The notes beneath the pieces are model-generated. The model worked only from the letters and a program-made list of their open reading frames with translations. It had not been told where the DNA came from and ran no database searches. The position numbers and the translations under genes are program-made. A DNA stretch of 64,000 nucleotides from Microthrixaceae bacterium (GTDB lineage: Bacteria > Actinomycetota > Acidimicrobiia > Acidimicrobiales > Poriferisodalaceae), in contig WTFX01000029.1 in the NCBI GenBank assembly GCA_011523825.1, positions 95,920 through 159,919 of the forward strand. Reading direction: 5' to 3'. Below are positions 21,171-29,251 of this stretch, piece after piece. Within the stretch, counting starts at the first letter, position 1. Each line of letters opens with the position of its first letter.

Positions 21171-22070
21171 TTACCAGCCGCGTTCGGCGAGCTTGGTTTC
21201 GAGGCCTTCCATCTCGAGACCCGGCATGGCGCTGCCGAGGCCCCGGCTGACCTTGGCCACGACCGACGGATCGCGGTAGTGCGTGGTGGCCTCGACGATC
21301 GCCTCGGCCCTCGGCCCCGGGTCTTCGCTCTTGAAGATGCCCGAGCCGACGAACACTGCCTCGGCGCCGAGCTGCATCACCAGCGACGCGTCGGCTGGTG
21401 TCGCGATGCCGCCGGCACAGAACAACGGCACCGGCAGGCGGCCGGTCTCGGCGATCTCCTGCACCAGCCCGAGCGGCGACTGCAGCTGCTTGGCCCAGTC
21501 GAACAGCTCAGCGCCATCGGCTTGGGTGATCTTGCGGATATCGCCGGTGATGGCCCGCAGGTGACGCACTGCCTCGACGATGTTGCCGGTGCCGGCCTCG
21601 CCCTTGGAGCGAATCATGCAGGCCCCCTCGGAGATGCGCCGCAGCGCTTCGCCCAAGTTGGTGGCGCCGCACACGAACGGCACCGTGAACGCCCACTTGT
21701 CGATGTGATGTGCCTCGTCCGCGGGGGTCAGCACCTCAGACTCGTCGATGTAGTCGACATCGAGGGATTCGAGCACCTGGGCCTCGCCGAAGTGGCCGAT
21801 CCGGGCCTTGGCCATGACCGGAATCGTCACGGCCGCCTGGATGCCCTCGATCATCGCCGGGTCGCTCATGCGGGCCACACCGCCGTCACGGCGGATGTCG
21901 GCCGGCACGCGTTCGAGCGCCATCACGGCGACCGCGCCGGCATCCTCCGCGATCTTGGCCTGCTCGGGCGTGACGACATCCATGATGACGCCGCCCCGGA
22001 GCATGTCGGCAAGCCCGCGCTTGACCCGCACCGTTCCGACCAGATGAGACGCTCCGTCACCTGAGTTCAT
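21171..22070 (-). CDS. pdxS: Pyridoxal 5'-phosphate synthase lyase subunit PdxS
   Basis: This 299-residue TIM-barrel enzyme builds PLP from ribose 5-phosphate, glyceraldehyde 3-phosphate and ammonia. [45 protein letters not shown] split across the N-terminus, [13 protein letters not shown] (Schiff-base Lys region), and [16 protein letters not shown] are diagnostic. It pairs with pdxT 24 bases or more downstream. Together they form the deoxyxylulose-independent vitamin B6 pathway. Confidence 0.97.
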   Translation of the reverse strand: MNSGDGASHLVGTVRVKRGLADMLRGGVIMDVVTPEQAKIAEDAGAVAVMALERVPADIRRDGGVARMSDPAMIEGIQAAVTIPVMAKARIGHFGEAQVLESLDVDYIDESEVLTPADEAHHIDKWAFTVPFVCGATNLGEALRRISEGACMIRSKGEAGTGNIVEAVRHLRAITGDIRKITQADGAELFDWAKQLQSPLGLVQEIAETGRLPVPLFCAGGIATPADASLVMQLGAEAVFVGSGIFKSEDPGPRAEAIVEATTHYRDPSVVAKVSRGLGSAMPGLEMEGLETKLAERGW

Positions 22071-22124
22071 GCGCTCAGTGTAGGGAACGGTCCCAGTGCT
22101 GCCCCGGGGATTTGCCCGCCGTGC

Positions 22125-22943
22125 TCAGAATTCGCGCAGCACCGCGACCCGTGTCTCGAGGTCGGCCCGGTAGTCGGGCAGGCCGGCGGGATCAACAGTC
22201 GCGTCGGCCCTCGGATCAGCCAACCACAGCGGCCATGTCACCCGCGGTGCATCGGTTCGCACGCCGGTCGCCGACATCGCCTCGAGCGCATCGGCAAGAC
22301 CGGGCGGGTAGCGGGTCAGCCGCACGGCTTCGGCGTCATCGTCGAAATCGCTGCCGGTACTGGCCTCGCGCTCGGTGCGAGCCTGCACCAGCGGCCACCC
22401 CGCAGGCCACAGCAGCGCCGGCAGCCCTACCGTCGTTACGGCTGTGGTCAGGTACGCAGCCCGCCCGTCACGAATCTGCGTCAGCAGGCGCGCGACGACC
22501 GCTTCCAGCTCGATGCGATTCAGCGCATCGAGCAGGCCTTGGGTGACGACGAGAGTGGAGCGCTCTGGCCGTCGGCCGAATGCCATCGCGTTCGCGGCCG
22601 CTGCCGTGTAGACGACGAGCGTCGGCCGCTCCACGCCGACGAGCAGGCACATGCCTTCGACGATGTTCGCCAGCCGGGGCTCGTCAGCGGGATTGCACTG
22701 CGTCGAGCCTGCGGGAACCATCACGGACCTCAAGCGACGCTCACCGATACCCAGCCAGAAGAGGGCAAGCCCGCATGCAGCGAGCAGCGCAATCGGCATC
22801 GCCCACCATCGCAGCGAGGTGAACAGCGCGCAGAGCAGGCCCGCGACCGTTCCGGCGACGAGATGGACCGCCCACAGCTCAGCAACCAGCTTGTCGGCTC
22901 GGCCGCGGTAGATGGCGAACAGCGGATCCACCGCTGCATTCAA
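22125..22943 (-). CDS. M48-like membrane protein lacking the HExxH zinc motif
   Basis: This roughly 272-residue protein resembles HtpX/M48 peptidases. Two membrane helices lie at about 22-44 and 47-66, followed by the recognisable stretch ANAMAFGRRPERSTLVVTQGLLDALNRIELEAVVA. Where M48 enzymes then have the zinc-binding HELSH, this protein has RLLTQ (about 152-156), so it cannot bind catalytic zinc in the usual way. A further membrane helix follows at about 167-184. It is probably a pseudoprotease. Start is uncertain: TTG 22943 or GTG 22931; no in-frame ATG fits. It is flanked by pimA and pdxS. Confidence 0.7.
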   Translation of the reverse strand: MNAAVDPLFAIYRGRADKLVAELWAVHLVAGTVAGLLCALFTSLRWWAMPIALLAACGLALFWLGIGERRLRSVMVPAGSTQCNPADEPRLANIVEGMCLLVGVERPTLVVYTAAAANAMAFGRRPERSTLVVTQGLLDALNRIELEAVVARLLTQIRDGRAAYLTTAVTTVGLPALLWPAGWPLVQARTEREASTGSDFDDDAEAVRLTRYPPGLADALEAMSATGVRTDAPRVTWPLWLADPRADATVDPAGLPDYRADLETRVAVLREF

Positions 22944-23019
22944 CCCGCCCCGGTCCCCCGCAACACATCTCGTCAGCAGAAAACGACTTGGCTGACGATC
23001 ACGCCGGTCCGGTGACGGC

Positions 23020-24105
23020 TCAGCCTGTGGCGAAGGTGCGGTGCGCGATGGCTCGCTCGTACATGTCGGCGTAGATGTCCGCCAGGCGGGCCATCGAGAA
23101 CTGCTCGGCTCGCTGACGGCCCGCTGCGACCAGATCGGCCGCCCGGTCGGGACGCGTGAGCACGCCGACGAGCGCCTTCGCGAGCGCCTTCGGGTCGCCG
23201 GGGGCCACGAGCACCGCTTCGTCGCCGACGCTGACAACGTTGCGATAACCGGGCAGGTCGCTCGCGACCACCGGCGTGCGCGCTGCCATCGCCTCCAGCA
23301 GCACCACGCCGAAGCTCTCGCCGTGCAATGACGGAACGCACAGCATGTCGGCACCCTTGATGCGCGCCAGCTTCTCTGCCTCGCTGACCCGACCCAGCCA
23401 TTCGATGCGCGTGTCGCGCTGGTACCTGCGTTGCAGCTCCTCGGTCTGCGGGCCGCGCGACATCACCCACAGCCGGACGCCCTCGGGCAGCCGTGACATG
23501 GCCTCGAGCAGCACCGTGAGGCCCTTGCGCGGCTCGTGGCGGCCGATGTAGGCGATGGTGGGCGCTTCGTTGCGCTTGGGAACCGCGTCATCGAAGTGGT
23601 CGAGCTCGACGCCGTTGAAGACGAGCTCGTAGTCGCCGCCGACGCCGTTGCGGGCCATCTCGGCGGCATCAGCCGAGACTGCGGCCCGGACGTCGATCCG
23701 TGACGCCAGCCACCGGGTTCCCGGCACGAGATAGGCAAGGCTGCCGCCCGCTGCGTGCCACGTCCCCACGATGGGCGCAGAGCGCAGGAACAGCGCCGTT
23801 TGCGTCGGCCCGGGGCACAGCGGTTCGTGCAGGTGCAGAACGTCGAACTCCTCGTCGCGCAGTGCCCGCACGGTGCGCAGCGTGCAGGCGAAGTCGGGGG
23901 CGATCGGGGCGACCGACCCGTTCGCGAACGTGGGGATGCTCGCGCCGAGCGGGGTGACACCGGTCTGGGGCGGGGCGCCGTCGCAGGGCGCCAGCACCCT
24001 GGTCTCGTGACCGTTCGCGGCCAGCGCTCGGGCCAAGCCCAGCACCTGCACTTGAACGCCGCCGGCGCTGGTCAGGCTGTACGGCGAGATGATCCCGATT
24101 CGCAC
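23020..24105 (-). CDS. pimA: Phosphatidylinositol alpha-mannosyltransferase (PimA-like)
   Basis: This 361-residue GT-B glycosyltransferase of family GT4 would add the first mannose from GDP-mannose to phosphatidylinositol. The N-terminus RIGIISPYSLTSAGGVQVQV matches PimA, and the C-terminal domain has IGRHEPRKGLTVLLEAM and the EX7E region HGESFGVVLLEAMA. The start is GTG. The neighbours patA and pgsA, in the order seen in Mycobacterium tuberculosis, support the assignment over a generic glycosyltransferase. Confidence 0.9.
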   Translation of the reverse strand: MRIGIISPYSLTSAGGVQVQVLGLARALAANGHETRVLAPCDGAPPQTGVTPLGASIPTFANGSVAPIAPDFACTLRTVRALRDEEFDVLHLHEPLCPGPTQTALFLRSAPIVGTWHAAGGSLAYLVPGTRWLASRIDVRAAVSADAAEMARNGVGGDYELVFNGVELDHFDDAVPKRNEAPTIAYIGRHEPRKGLTVLLEAMSRLPEGVRLWVMSRGPQTEELQRRYQRDTRIEWLGRVSEAEKLARIKGADMLCVPSLHGESFGVVLLEAMAARTPVVASDLPGYRNVVSVGDEAVLVAPGDPKALAKALVGVLTRPDRAADLVAAGRQRAEQFSMARLADIYADMYERAIAHRTFATG

Positions 24106-24179
24106 TCGGCCGCTCCCACTGTCGAACGCGACGCTAGGCGCGGCACAGATGCCGCAACAAGCCCCATCGGGGCTTGCTG

Positions 24180-25205
24180 CTATGGCACCTCAGCCGCGTC
24201 GCCGGCGTCGGCGGTTCGATCTGATGGCCAATTGGGGCCGAAGAGATGCCACTGGTGAGGTTCTGCGGCGATCAGCGTCACGAGCTCGTCGGCGAGCCGC
24301 TGGGTGACCGCGGTCACGTCGTCGCGCAGGCGCCCACGCCGCGTGACATCGATCGGCGGCCGAACCGTGCCCAAGTGCCTGCCCCGGGGGCGGAAGTACA
24401 CAGCAGTCGGCAGCAGTGCTGCGCCAGTTCGCAGCGCCAGCATTGCTGGGCCCGCCGGCAAGGTGGTTCGCTCGTCGCCGAAGGTCACCTCGATGCCGTC
24501 GCTGGTGAGATCCCGGTCGCACAGCAGGCAGACGATCTCGTTGCGGCGCAGTGCGCCGAGCACCTCGCGCCCGGCATCCGGTCCCAGCGGCACCACCCGC
24601 ATGCCCAGTCGTTCACGGAAGTCGGCGAACCACTCGAACAGCTCCGGCGGATCGAGCGGCTCCACCACCACGGTGATGGGCAGTCGATTGACCGTCGCCA
24701 TCCAGAACCCGGCCCACTCCCAGCCTCCCAAGTGCGGCAGCGCCAAGATGACACCGTTGCCGCGTTCGAGGGCTTCCTCCACATGGTGATAGGCCGGCAC
24801 GTCGATGCCCTGGTCCAGGGTGAGTTCGCTCAGCGCCGGCAGGCTGAACGATTCCAGCCAATAGCGGGCATAGGAGCTGAACGCAGCCGCGGTGGCCCGT
24901 CCGAGATCTTCGGGCGAGTCTGAGATCCAGCGCTGCGCTCTGGCCTGATGCCGCCGCACCATCGCTGCGGTGGCCGGCATCAGCCGGGCGAGTGCCGGGC
25001 CAACCAGCTTGGCCGCTCGTTCGGTGAGCCACAGTGGAGCTAGCCGGGCGGCTGACGCTCCGACCTGGTACCCCAGCACTATCGCCCTGTCCCGGCCTCC
25101 CAGCCGGCGAGCCCTGTCCCGGCCTCCCAGCCGGCGAGCCCTGTCCCGGCCTCCCAGCCGGCGAGCCCTGTCGCGCACGCGGCCTCGAAGTGGCACTGCG
25201 TTCAC
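24180..25205 (-). CDS. patA: Phosphatidylinositol mannoside acyltransferase (PatA-like, LpxL family)
   Basis: This 341-residue protein of the LpxL/HtrB acyltransferase family would acylate mannose of PIM1 at the inner membrane. LALPHLGGWEWAGFW contains the HX4E catalytic pair, and LLCDRDLTSDGIEVTFGDERTTLPAGPAMLALRTGAAL split around the active site matches the family. The GTG at 25205 overlaps the pgsA stop (GTGA), so I prefer it over an ATG at 25235. Residues near the N-terminus are three copies of a 9-residue RDRARRLGG-type repeat encoded by a 27-bp tandem repeat, just before the first hydrophobic segment. Confidence 0.88.
   Translation of the reverse strand: MNAVPLRGRVRDRARRLGGRDRARRLGGRDRARRLGGRDRAIVLGYQVGASAARLAPLWLTERAAKLVGPALARLMPATAAMVRRHQARAQRWISDSPEDLGRATAAAFSSYARYWLESFSLPALSELTLDQGIDVPAYHHVEEALERGNGVILALPHLGGWEWAGFWMATVNRLPITVVVEPLDPPELFEWFADFRERLGMRVVPLGPDAGREVLGALRRNEIVCLLCDRDLTSDGIEVTFGDERTTLPAGPAMLALRTGAALLPTAVYFRPRGRHLGTVRPPIDVTRRGRLRDDVTAVTQRLADELVTLIAAEPHQWHLFGPNWPSDRTADAGDAAEVP
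25085..25165. repeat. Three perfect 27-bp tandem repeats in patA
   Basis: Units 25085-25111, 25112-25138 and 25139-25165 are identical, with a partial fourth starting at 25166. Each unit contains CCGGC-(6)-GCCGG, a 5-bp palindrome. The 27-bp unit keeps the reading frame, giving a very basic 9-residue repeat at the PatA N-terminus. Perfect identity suggests recent expansion. Confidence 0.92.
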
Positions 25206-25795
25206 TGCGACATACGTGTGCTGGCCTGGCGCCACACCTTCACAAAGCGCATCACCGCGGTCACCACCGACAGCGCCAGCAGCACCCAGAGCAGCGGAAT
25301 GAGCAGTACCTCGAAAGCGACTGCCACGGCCAGCACCACCGTCCGCTCAGCGCGCTCCATCAGCCCGCCCTTGGCCTCGAAGCCCAACAGCTCGGCTTTG
25401 GCTCGCTCGTAGGAGATCACTGCGCTGACGCCGAGCACTGCCATGGGCAGCACTGCCCACTGGGCGCCGTGCTCGCCGGCGAGGTACCACGCGATGCCGC
25501 CGAGCAGCAGGCCGTCGGTGACCCGGTCGGCCGTCGAGTCGAAGAAGGCACCCCGGCTCGACGAGGTTCCTCGGGCGGCTGCGACCGGACCGTCAAGGAG
25601 GTCGGACAGCGCTGTGATGACCAGGAATACGGTTCCCAGCACGAGCTGGCCGGCGCCGATGGCGACGGCACTGGCGCCAGACATGACCAGGCCGAACCCG
25701 GTGAGCACATCTGCGCTCAGGCCGATCGCCGCAAGGCCCCGCCCGATCGGCGCCGTGACGCTGTCGACACCCTTGCGGAACTTGCCGTCGAACAT
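25202..25795 (-). CDS. pgsA: CDP-alcohol phosphatidyltransferase (phosphatidylinositol-phosphate synthase type)
   Basis: This 197-residue membrane enzyme would join CDP-diacylglycerol to an inositol phosphate. The CDP-alcohol motif reads SDLLDGPVAA, then GAFFDSTADRVTDG, with all three spaced Asp positions kept; the motif Arg of DGxxAR is replaced by Ala (DGPVAA). Several membrane helices follow. The ATG at 25795 lies two bases after the upstream stop and gives an N-terminus (APIGRGLAAIGLSADVLT) like mycobacterial PgsA1. The adjacent patA and pimA support the inositol substrate. Confidence 0.88.
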   Translation of the reverse strand: MFDGKFRKGVDSVTAPIGRGLAAIGLSADVLTGFGLVMSGASAVAIGAGQLVLGTVFLVITALSDLLDGPVAAARGTSSSRGAFFDSTADRVTDGLLLGGIAWYLAGEHGAQWAVLPMAVLGVSAVISYERAKAELLGFEAKGGLMERAERTVVLAVAVAFEVLLIPLLWVLLALSVVTAVMRFVKVWRQASTRMSQ

Positions 25796-25797
25796 CG

Positions 25798-26322
25798 TCA
25801 GCCCCCGTCGCCCGACGCCGTCTCGATCCAGGTCTCGGGATTGTCTTCGACCCACTTCTCCAGCACAGCGCCGTTCAGGGCGTCCACCAGCACCAAACCC
25901 CGCCTCTCGGGCGGATCCTCCGCTGAATAGACGAGCACCCGCCAGGTGGGGCGGCTCATCCAGCCGCGCCAGCCGAGCTGAGCACTGGCGTGCCCCACAG
26001 CGAAACCGACGTCAGCTACGGCGGCTACCAGCGCCTCGTTCTCGTTGACCGCGAACCGGCGCCCGGCGGCGAACTGGTAGAGCCCGAACAGCGCGAGCAG
26101 CACGCCGCCGACGACCACCCCGGTGTTGAGCAGCACCGCATCGCTGTCGGCCGCGAGCGCAGCCGTGGCTGCCCAGACACCCATCGCGAAGCACAGCGCG
26201 CCGGTGATCTTGCGCCGTGAGTTATCCGGGAACTTGTAGGCGCCGACAAATCCTCGATCCAGATCCTCTGGAAGCTCGTCGCGCACCTCGCCGAGGTCGT
26301 CTGGCTCGGCCATCGGGGCCAA
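25798..26322 (-). CDS. Two-helix membrane protein of unknown function
   Basis: This 174-residue protein has an acidic N-terminus (DDLGEVRDELPEDLDRG), two membrane helices at about 39-58 and 63-86, and a C-terminal soluble domain containing WRVLVYSAEDPPERRGLVLVD. I recognise no family. It lies between mshC and pgsA with only two bases to pgsA, so it may serve envelope or phospholipid metabolism. In M. tuberculosis a HIT-family gene holds the corresponding place upstream of pgsA; this protein is unrelated to that. An ATG three codons downstream is an alternative start. Confidence 0.7.
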   Translation of the reverse strand: MAPMAEPDDLGEVRDELPEDLDRGFVGAYKFPDNSRRKITGALCFAMGVWAATAALAADSDAVLLNTGVVVGGVLLALFGLYQFAAGRRFAVNENEALVAAVADVGFAVGHASAQLGWRGWMSRPTWRVLVYSAEDPPERRGLVLVDALNGAVLEKWVEDNPETWIETASGDGG

Positions 26323-26345
26323 CGCTACCGGCGCTCTCGCGCGTC

Positions 26346-27464
26346 CTACAGCACGACCCCCAGCAGGGCCGCTGCGTCACTGACCGGCTGGCCAGCATCT
26401 GCGGCCGCATCGATCTCGGCCACGGCTCCTGGCGCGTCCAGGTCGTCGTCGAGTCGAGCTCGCACGCGTGCCAAGGCGCCGTCGCCGCGTCCCGCGGCTC
26501 GCCAGCGCTCCAGCCGGCTGGCCGCATCCACGAGCCGGCGCTCGGACCAGTCCCAATCCGCCCGGTAGTGCGCGCCCAGCAGCGCCAGCCGCACCGCCAT
26601 GGGTTCCCACTGTTTGCGCAGGTCGGCCACAAAGACGAGGTTGCCCGCCGACTTGGCCATTTTGGCGCCGTGGTGCCGCACCATCGACGTATGCATCCAG
26701 TGGCGCACGAACGGTCGCCCGGTTGCGGCCTCCGACTGCGCCCGTGAGCACTCGTGATGCGGGAACACGAGGTCGCTGCCCCCGCCGTGCACATCGACCG
26801 TCTCGCCGAGATGCGCCAGCGCCAGTGCCGAACACTCCACGTGCCAGCCCGGGCGGCCGAGGCCCCACGCGGAGGACCACTCAGGCTCGCCCGGCGCCGA
26901 GCGCTGCCAGAGCACGAAGTCGAGCGGGTTGCGCTTGTTTGGATCGTCGGGCCGCCCGCCGCGGCGGCGCGCCAGATTCACCATCTCGGCAGCATCGAGG
27001 CCGCACAGCTTGCCGAAGCTCTGGGCCGCACAAGTGTCGAAGTACACGTTCTCGCTGGTGCGATAGGCGTGGCCACTGCGCAGCAGACGCCCGATCAACC
27101 GCCGGATCTCAGTGATGGCCGATGTCGCTCGGGGCTCGGCGTGGGCGGGCAGCAGGCCCAGTGCCGCCATGTCCGCGTCGAATGCCGCCAACGACCCGGC
27201 AGCCAGATCCAGGTAGTGCACGCCCATCGCACGCGCGCGCGCCAGCAGATCGTCGTCGACGTCGGTGATGTTGCGCACGCAACGGGTGTGGCATCCCAGG
27301 TCCCGCAATCGGCGTTGGAGCACGTCATAGGCCAGAAACGTGGCAGCGTGACCGACGTGGGTGGCGTCGTACGGCGTGATGCCGCACACGTACATCCGCA
27401 CGGTGCTTCCCGGTTGCGCGTCGAGCGCCACGACGGCTCGCCGCTGGGTTTCGTACAGCTTCAT
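26346..27464 (-). CDS. mshC: Cysteine:GlcN-Ins ligase (mycothiol biosynthesis)
   Basis: This 372-residue class I synthetase-like enzyme would ligate cysteine to glucosaminyl-inositol in mycothiol synthesis. YVCGITPYDATHVGHAATF is the MshC form of the HIGH region (CysS has CGPTVYD), RNITDVDDDLLARA follows, and KMAKSAGN is the KMSKS equivalent. It is shorter than CysS and has no C-terminal anticodon-binding domain. The N-terminus is about 35 residues shorter than mycobacterial MshC. CysS is the alternative but fits less well. Confidence 0.88.
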   Translation of the reverse strand: MKLYETQRRAVVALDAQPGSTVRMYVCGITPYDATHVGHAATFLAYDVLQRRLRDLGCHTRCVRNITDVDDDLLARARAMGVHYLDLAAGSLAAFDADMAALGLLPAHAEPRATSAITEIRRLIGRLLRSGHAYRTSENVYFDTCAAQSFGKLCGLDAAEMVNLARRRGGRPDDPNKRNPLDFVLWQRSAPGEPEWSSAWGLGRPGWHVECSALALAHLGETVDVHGGGSDLVFPHHECSRAQSEAATGRPFVRHWMHTSMVRHHGAKMAKSAGNLVFVADLRKQWEPMAVRLALLGAHYRADWDWSERRLVDAASRLERWRAAGRGDGALARVRARLDDDLDAPGAVAEIDAAADAGQPVSDAAALLGVVL

Positions 27465-27490
27465 CGCTCCGCTCGCAGAGCCCGGCCCAT

Positions 27491-27518
27491 CGGATCAGTC
27501 GGGACGGATCAGTCGGGA
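27491..27518. repeat. Perfect 14-bp tandem duplication across the npdG stop
   Basis: CGGATCAGTCGGGA occurs at 27491-27504 and again at 27505-27518. The second copy contains the npdG stop codon (27509-27511), and the first is a non-coding echo just downstream of the gene. It looks like a recent slippage duplication. Confidence 0.85.
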
Positions 27519-28324
27519 ACGGTCTCAGCGGCCGGTTGGGCGGCTTCGGTGCCGCTCGGCCCGCCGCCCAGCACGCTGATCGGCACATGATCCAGCCCCA
27601 CGAGGCGGAGCGCGACCCGCGTGCGGTACCGGGTGTTGAGCTGCATCAGCACAGCGGTGAACGCTTCAATTGCGGTGGCATTGGACAAGTTGCCGCAGTC
27701 GAGCGCCCGTGCGCCGGGCATGCGATCCACGATCTCGGCGATGTGCCAGGTGGCCTCGCGATGGTCGCTGCAGATGAGGATGTCGCCGTGCACCGGCTCG
27801 TCGAGATTGCCGAGCTCGGTTGCGGGCACGTGTTGGAGCGCAGCCGCAACCCGTGAGTCGGGCAGGGTGGCCTGCACCGACGCGGCCACGGAACCTCTCG
27901 GCGGGATGAGCGGCACGAACTCGTCGTCGACGCGGGCCAGCGCGTTGGACATGGTTGCCACCACCTTGCCGCGCAGATGCTCGGCCACGTCCCGTGCCGT
28001 GATGGCTGCCGCATCCCAGGGCGTCGCGATCACCACCGTGGGCTCGGCTGCAGCGAGGCTGTTGGCGCCAGGATGGATGCGCAGGTGGCGGTCGGGCCAG
28101 CGATCCACGATGTTGTCCACCACCTCCATCGACCGGTACTTCGAACGCGAGCCCAGCGTGATCTCACAGCCGATGTCGGCCAGCCGGGCGGCCAATGCGG
28201 CGCCGGCGGGCCCGGTGCCGCCGATGATGCCGATCCGGGTGGGTTCGGCGCCGCTTGCGGGACTCGCCGCTGCGACCCCGTCCGCGGCCCCGTTTGGGGT
28301 TGCATCTGCTGGCACGGCAGTCAC
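27509..28324 (-). CDS. npdG: F420-dependent NADP oxidoreductase (NpdG/Fno family)
   Basis: This roughly 271-residue Rossmann enzyme transfers hydride between reduced F420 and NADP. RIGIIGGTGPAGAALAARLAD is the nucleotide-binding loop, and SRSKYRSMEV, SNALARV and VPATELGNL match the family. Its presence implies that the cell makes coenzyme F420. The N-terminus before RIGIIGG is low-complexity and the start is unclear: GTG 28324 is used, with TTG 28351 or GTG 28315 possible. It diverges from fabI. Confidence 0.88.
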   Translation of the reverse strand: MTAVPADATPNGAADGVAAASPASGAEPTRIGIIGGTGPAGAALAARLADIGCEITLGSRSKYRSMEVVDNIVDRWPDRHLRIHPGANSLAAAEPTVVIATPWDAAAITARDVAEHLRGKVVATMSNALARVDDEFVPLIPPRGSVAASVQATLPDSRVAAALQHVPATELGNLDEPVHGDILICSDHREATWHIAEIVDRMPGARALDCGNLSNATAIEAFTAVLMQLNTRYRTRVALRLVGLDHVPISVLGGGPSGTEAAQPAAETVPD

Positions 28325-28461
28325 GGTACGGCCGAGCGCGCTCGGCAGCAATGGCAGAGCGAAATGCGCCCGAGCGCCTGAGCGACAGGCGGCACAGCGG
28401 TAGCGTCCGGCGGTGGGCAGCGCCGAAGCTGCCGTGACGGCATCGGAGCAGGGGCGAGACC

Positions 28462-29241
28462 ATGGCCAGCAGCGGAATCGTGGAAGGCAAGAAGTTCCTC
28501 ATCACCGGCGTGCTGACCGATGCCTCGCTGGCATTCAACGTGGCCCGCCTGGCGCAGGAGCACGGTGCCGAGGTGGTGCTGACCGGCGCCGGCAGGGGCA
28601 TCCGGCTCACTGAACGGGCGGCCCGGCGGCTGCCCGACCCGCCCGATGTGCTGCCGTGCGACGTGACCCTGCCCGACGAGATCGAGGCCGTGCGAGCCGA
28701 TCTGGAACAACGCTGGGGCCGGCTGGACGGCCTGCTGCATGCCATCGGCTTCGCGCCCGCGAGCTGTCTCGGCGGCAACTTCCTCCACGCCCCCTGGGAG
28801 GATGTCGCCACGGCGCTGAACATCTCCGCCTACAGCCTCGCTGCCCTGACGTCGCCGATGGCGCCGTTGCTCGCGGATGCCAAAGGCGCAGTGGTCGGGC
28901 TCACGTTCGATGCCAGTGTGGCGTGGCCGGTCTACGACTGGATGGGCGTGGCCAAGGCGGCGTTCGAATCAGCGGCGCGCTATCTGGCCAAGTCGCTGGG
29001 ACCGCAGGGCATCCGGGTGAACCTGATCTCGGCGGGACCCATCCGCACGATGGCCGCCAAGTCGATTCCCGGCTTCGCCGAATTCGAAGACGCATGGACC
29101 GAACGGGCGCCGCTGGGCTGGGACATCACCGACAGCGAGGCCGTGGCACGCAGCACCCTGGCATTGATGTCGGACTGGTTCGGCGGCACCACCGGAGAGA
29201 TCGTGCACGTCGACGGCGGCTACCACGCCATGGGCGCCTGA
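28462..29241 (+). CDS. fabI: Enoyl-[acyl-carrier-protein] reductase (NADH), InhA-like
   Basis: This 259-residue short-chain reductase completes each fatty-acid elongation cycle (FAS II). KKFLITGVLTDASLAFNVARLAQ is the FabI nucleotide-binding signature. The catalytic pair lies in YDWMGVAK at Tyr158 and Lys165, the same numbers as in M. tuberculosis InhA, and VNLISAGPIRTMAAKSIPGF follows as in InhA. It is a lone plus-strand gene between npdG and lysK, convergent with lysK and separated by 10 bases. Confidence 0.95.
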   Translation: MASSGIVEGKKFLITGVLTDASLAFNVARLAQEHGAEVVLTGAGRGIRLTERAARRLPDPPDVLPCDVTLPDEIEAVRADLEQRWGRLDGLLHAIGFAPASCLGGNFLHAPWEDVATALNISAYSLAALTSPMAPLLADAKGAVVGLTFDASVAWPVYDWMGVAKAAFESAARYLAKSLGPQGIRVNLISAGPIRTMAAKSIPGFAEFEDAWTERAPLGWDITDSEAVARSTLALMSDWFGGTTGEIVHVDGGYHAMGA

Positions 29242-29251
29242 CGCTGGGTCG

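Noticed and set aside
25085..25165. Possible CRISPR array
   Set aside because: Units are directly adjacent with no spacers and encode part of PatA; there are no cas genes.
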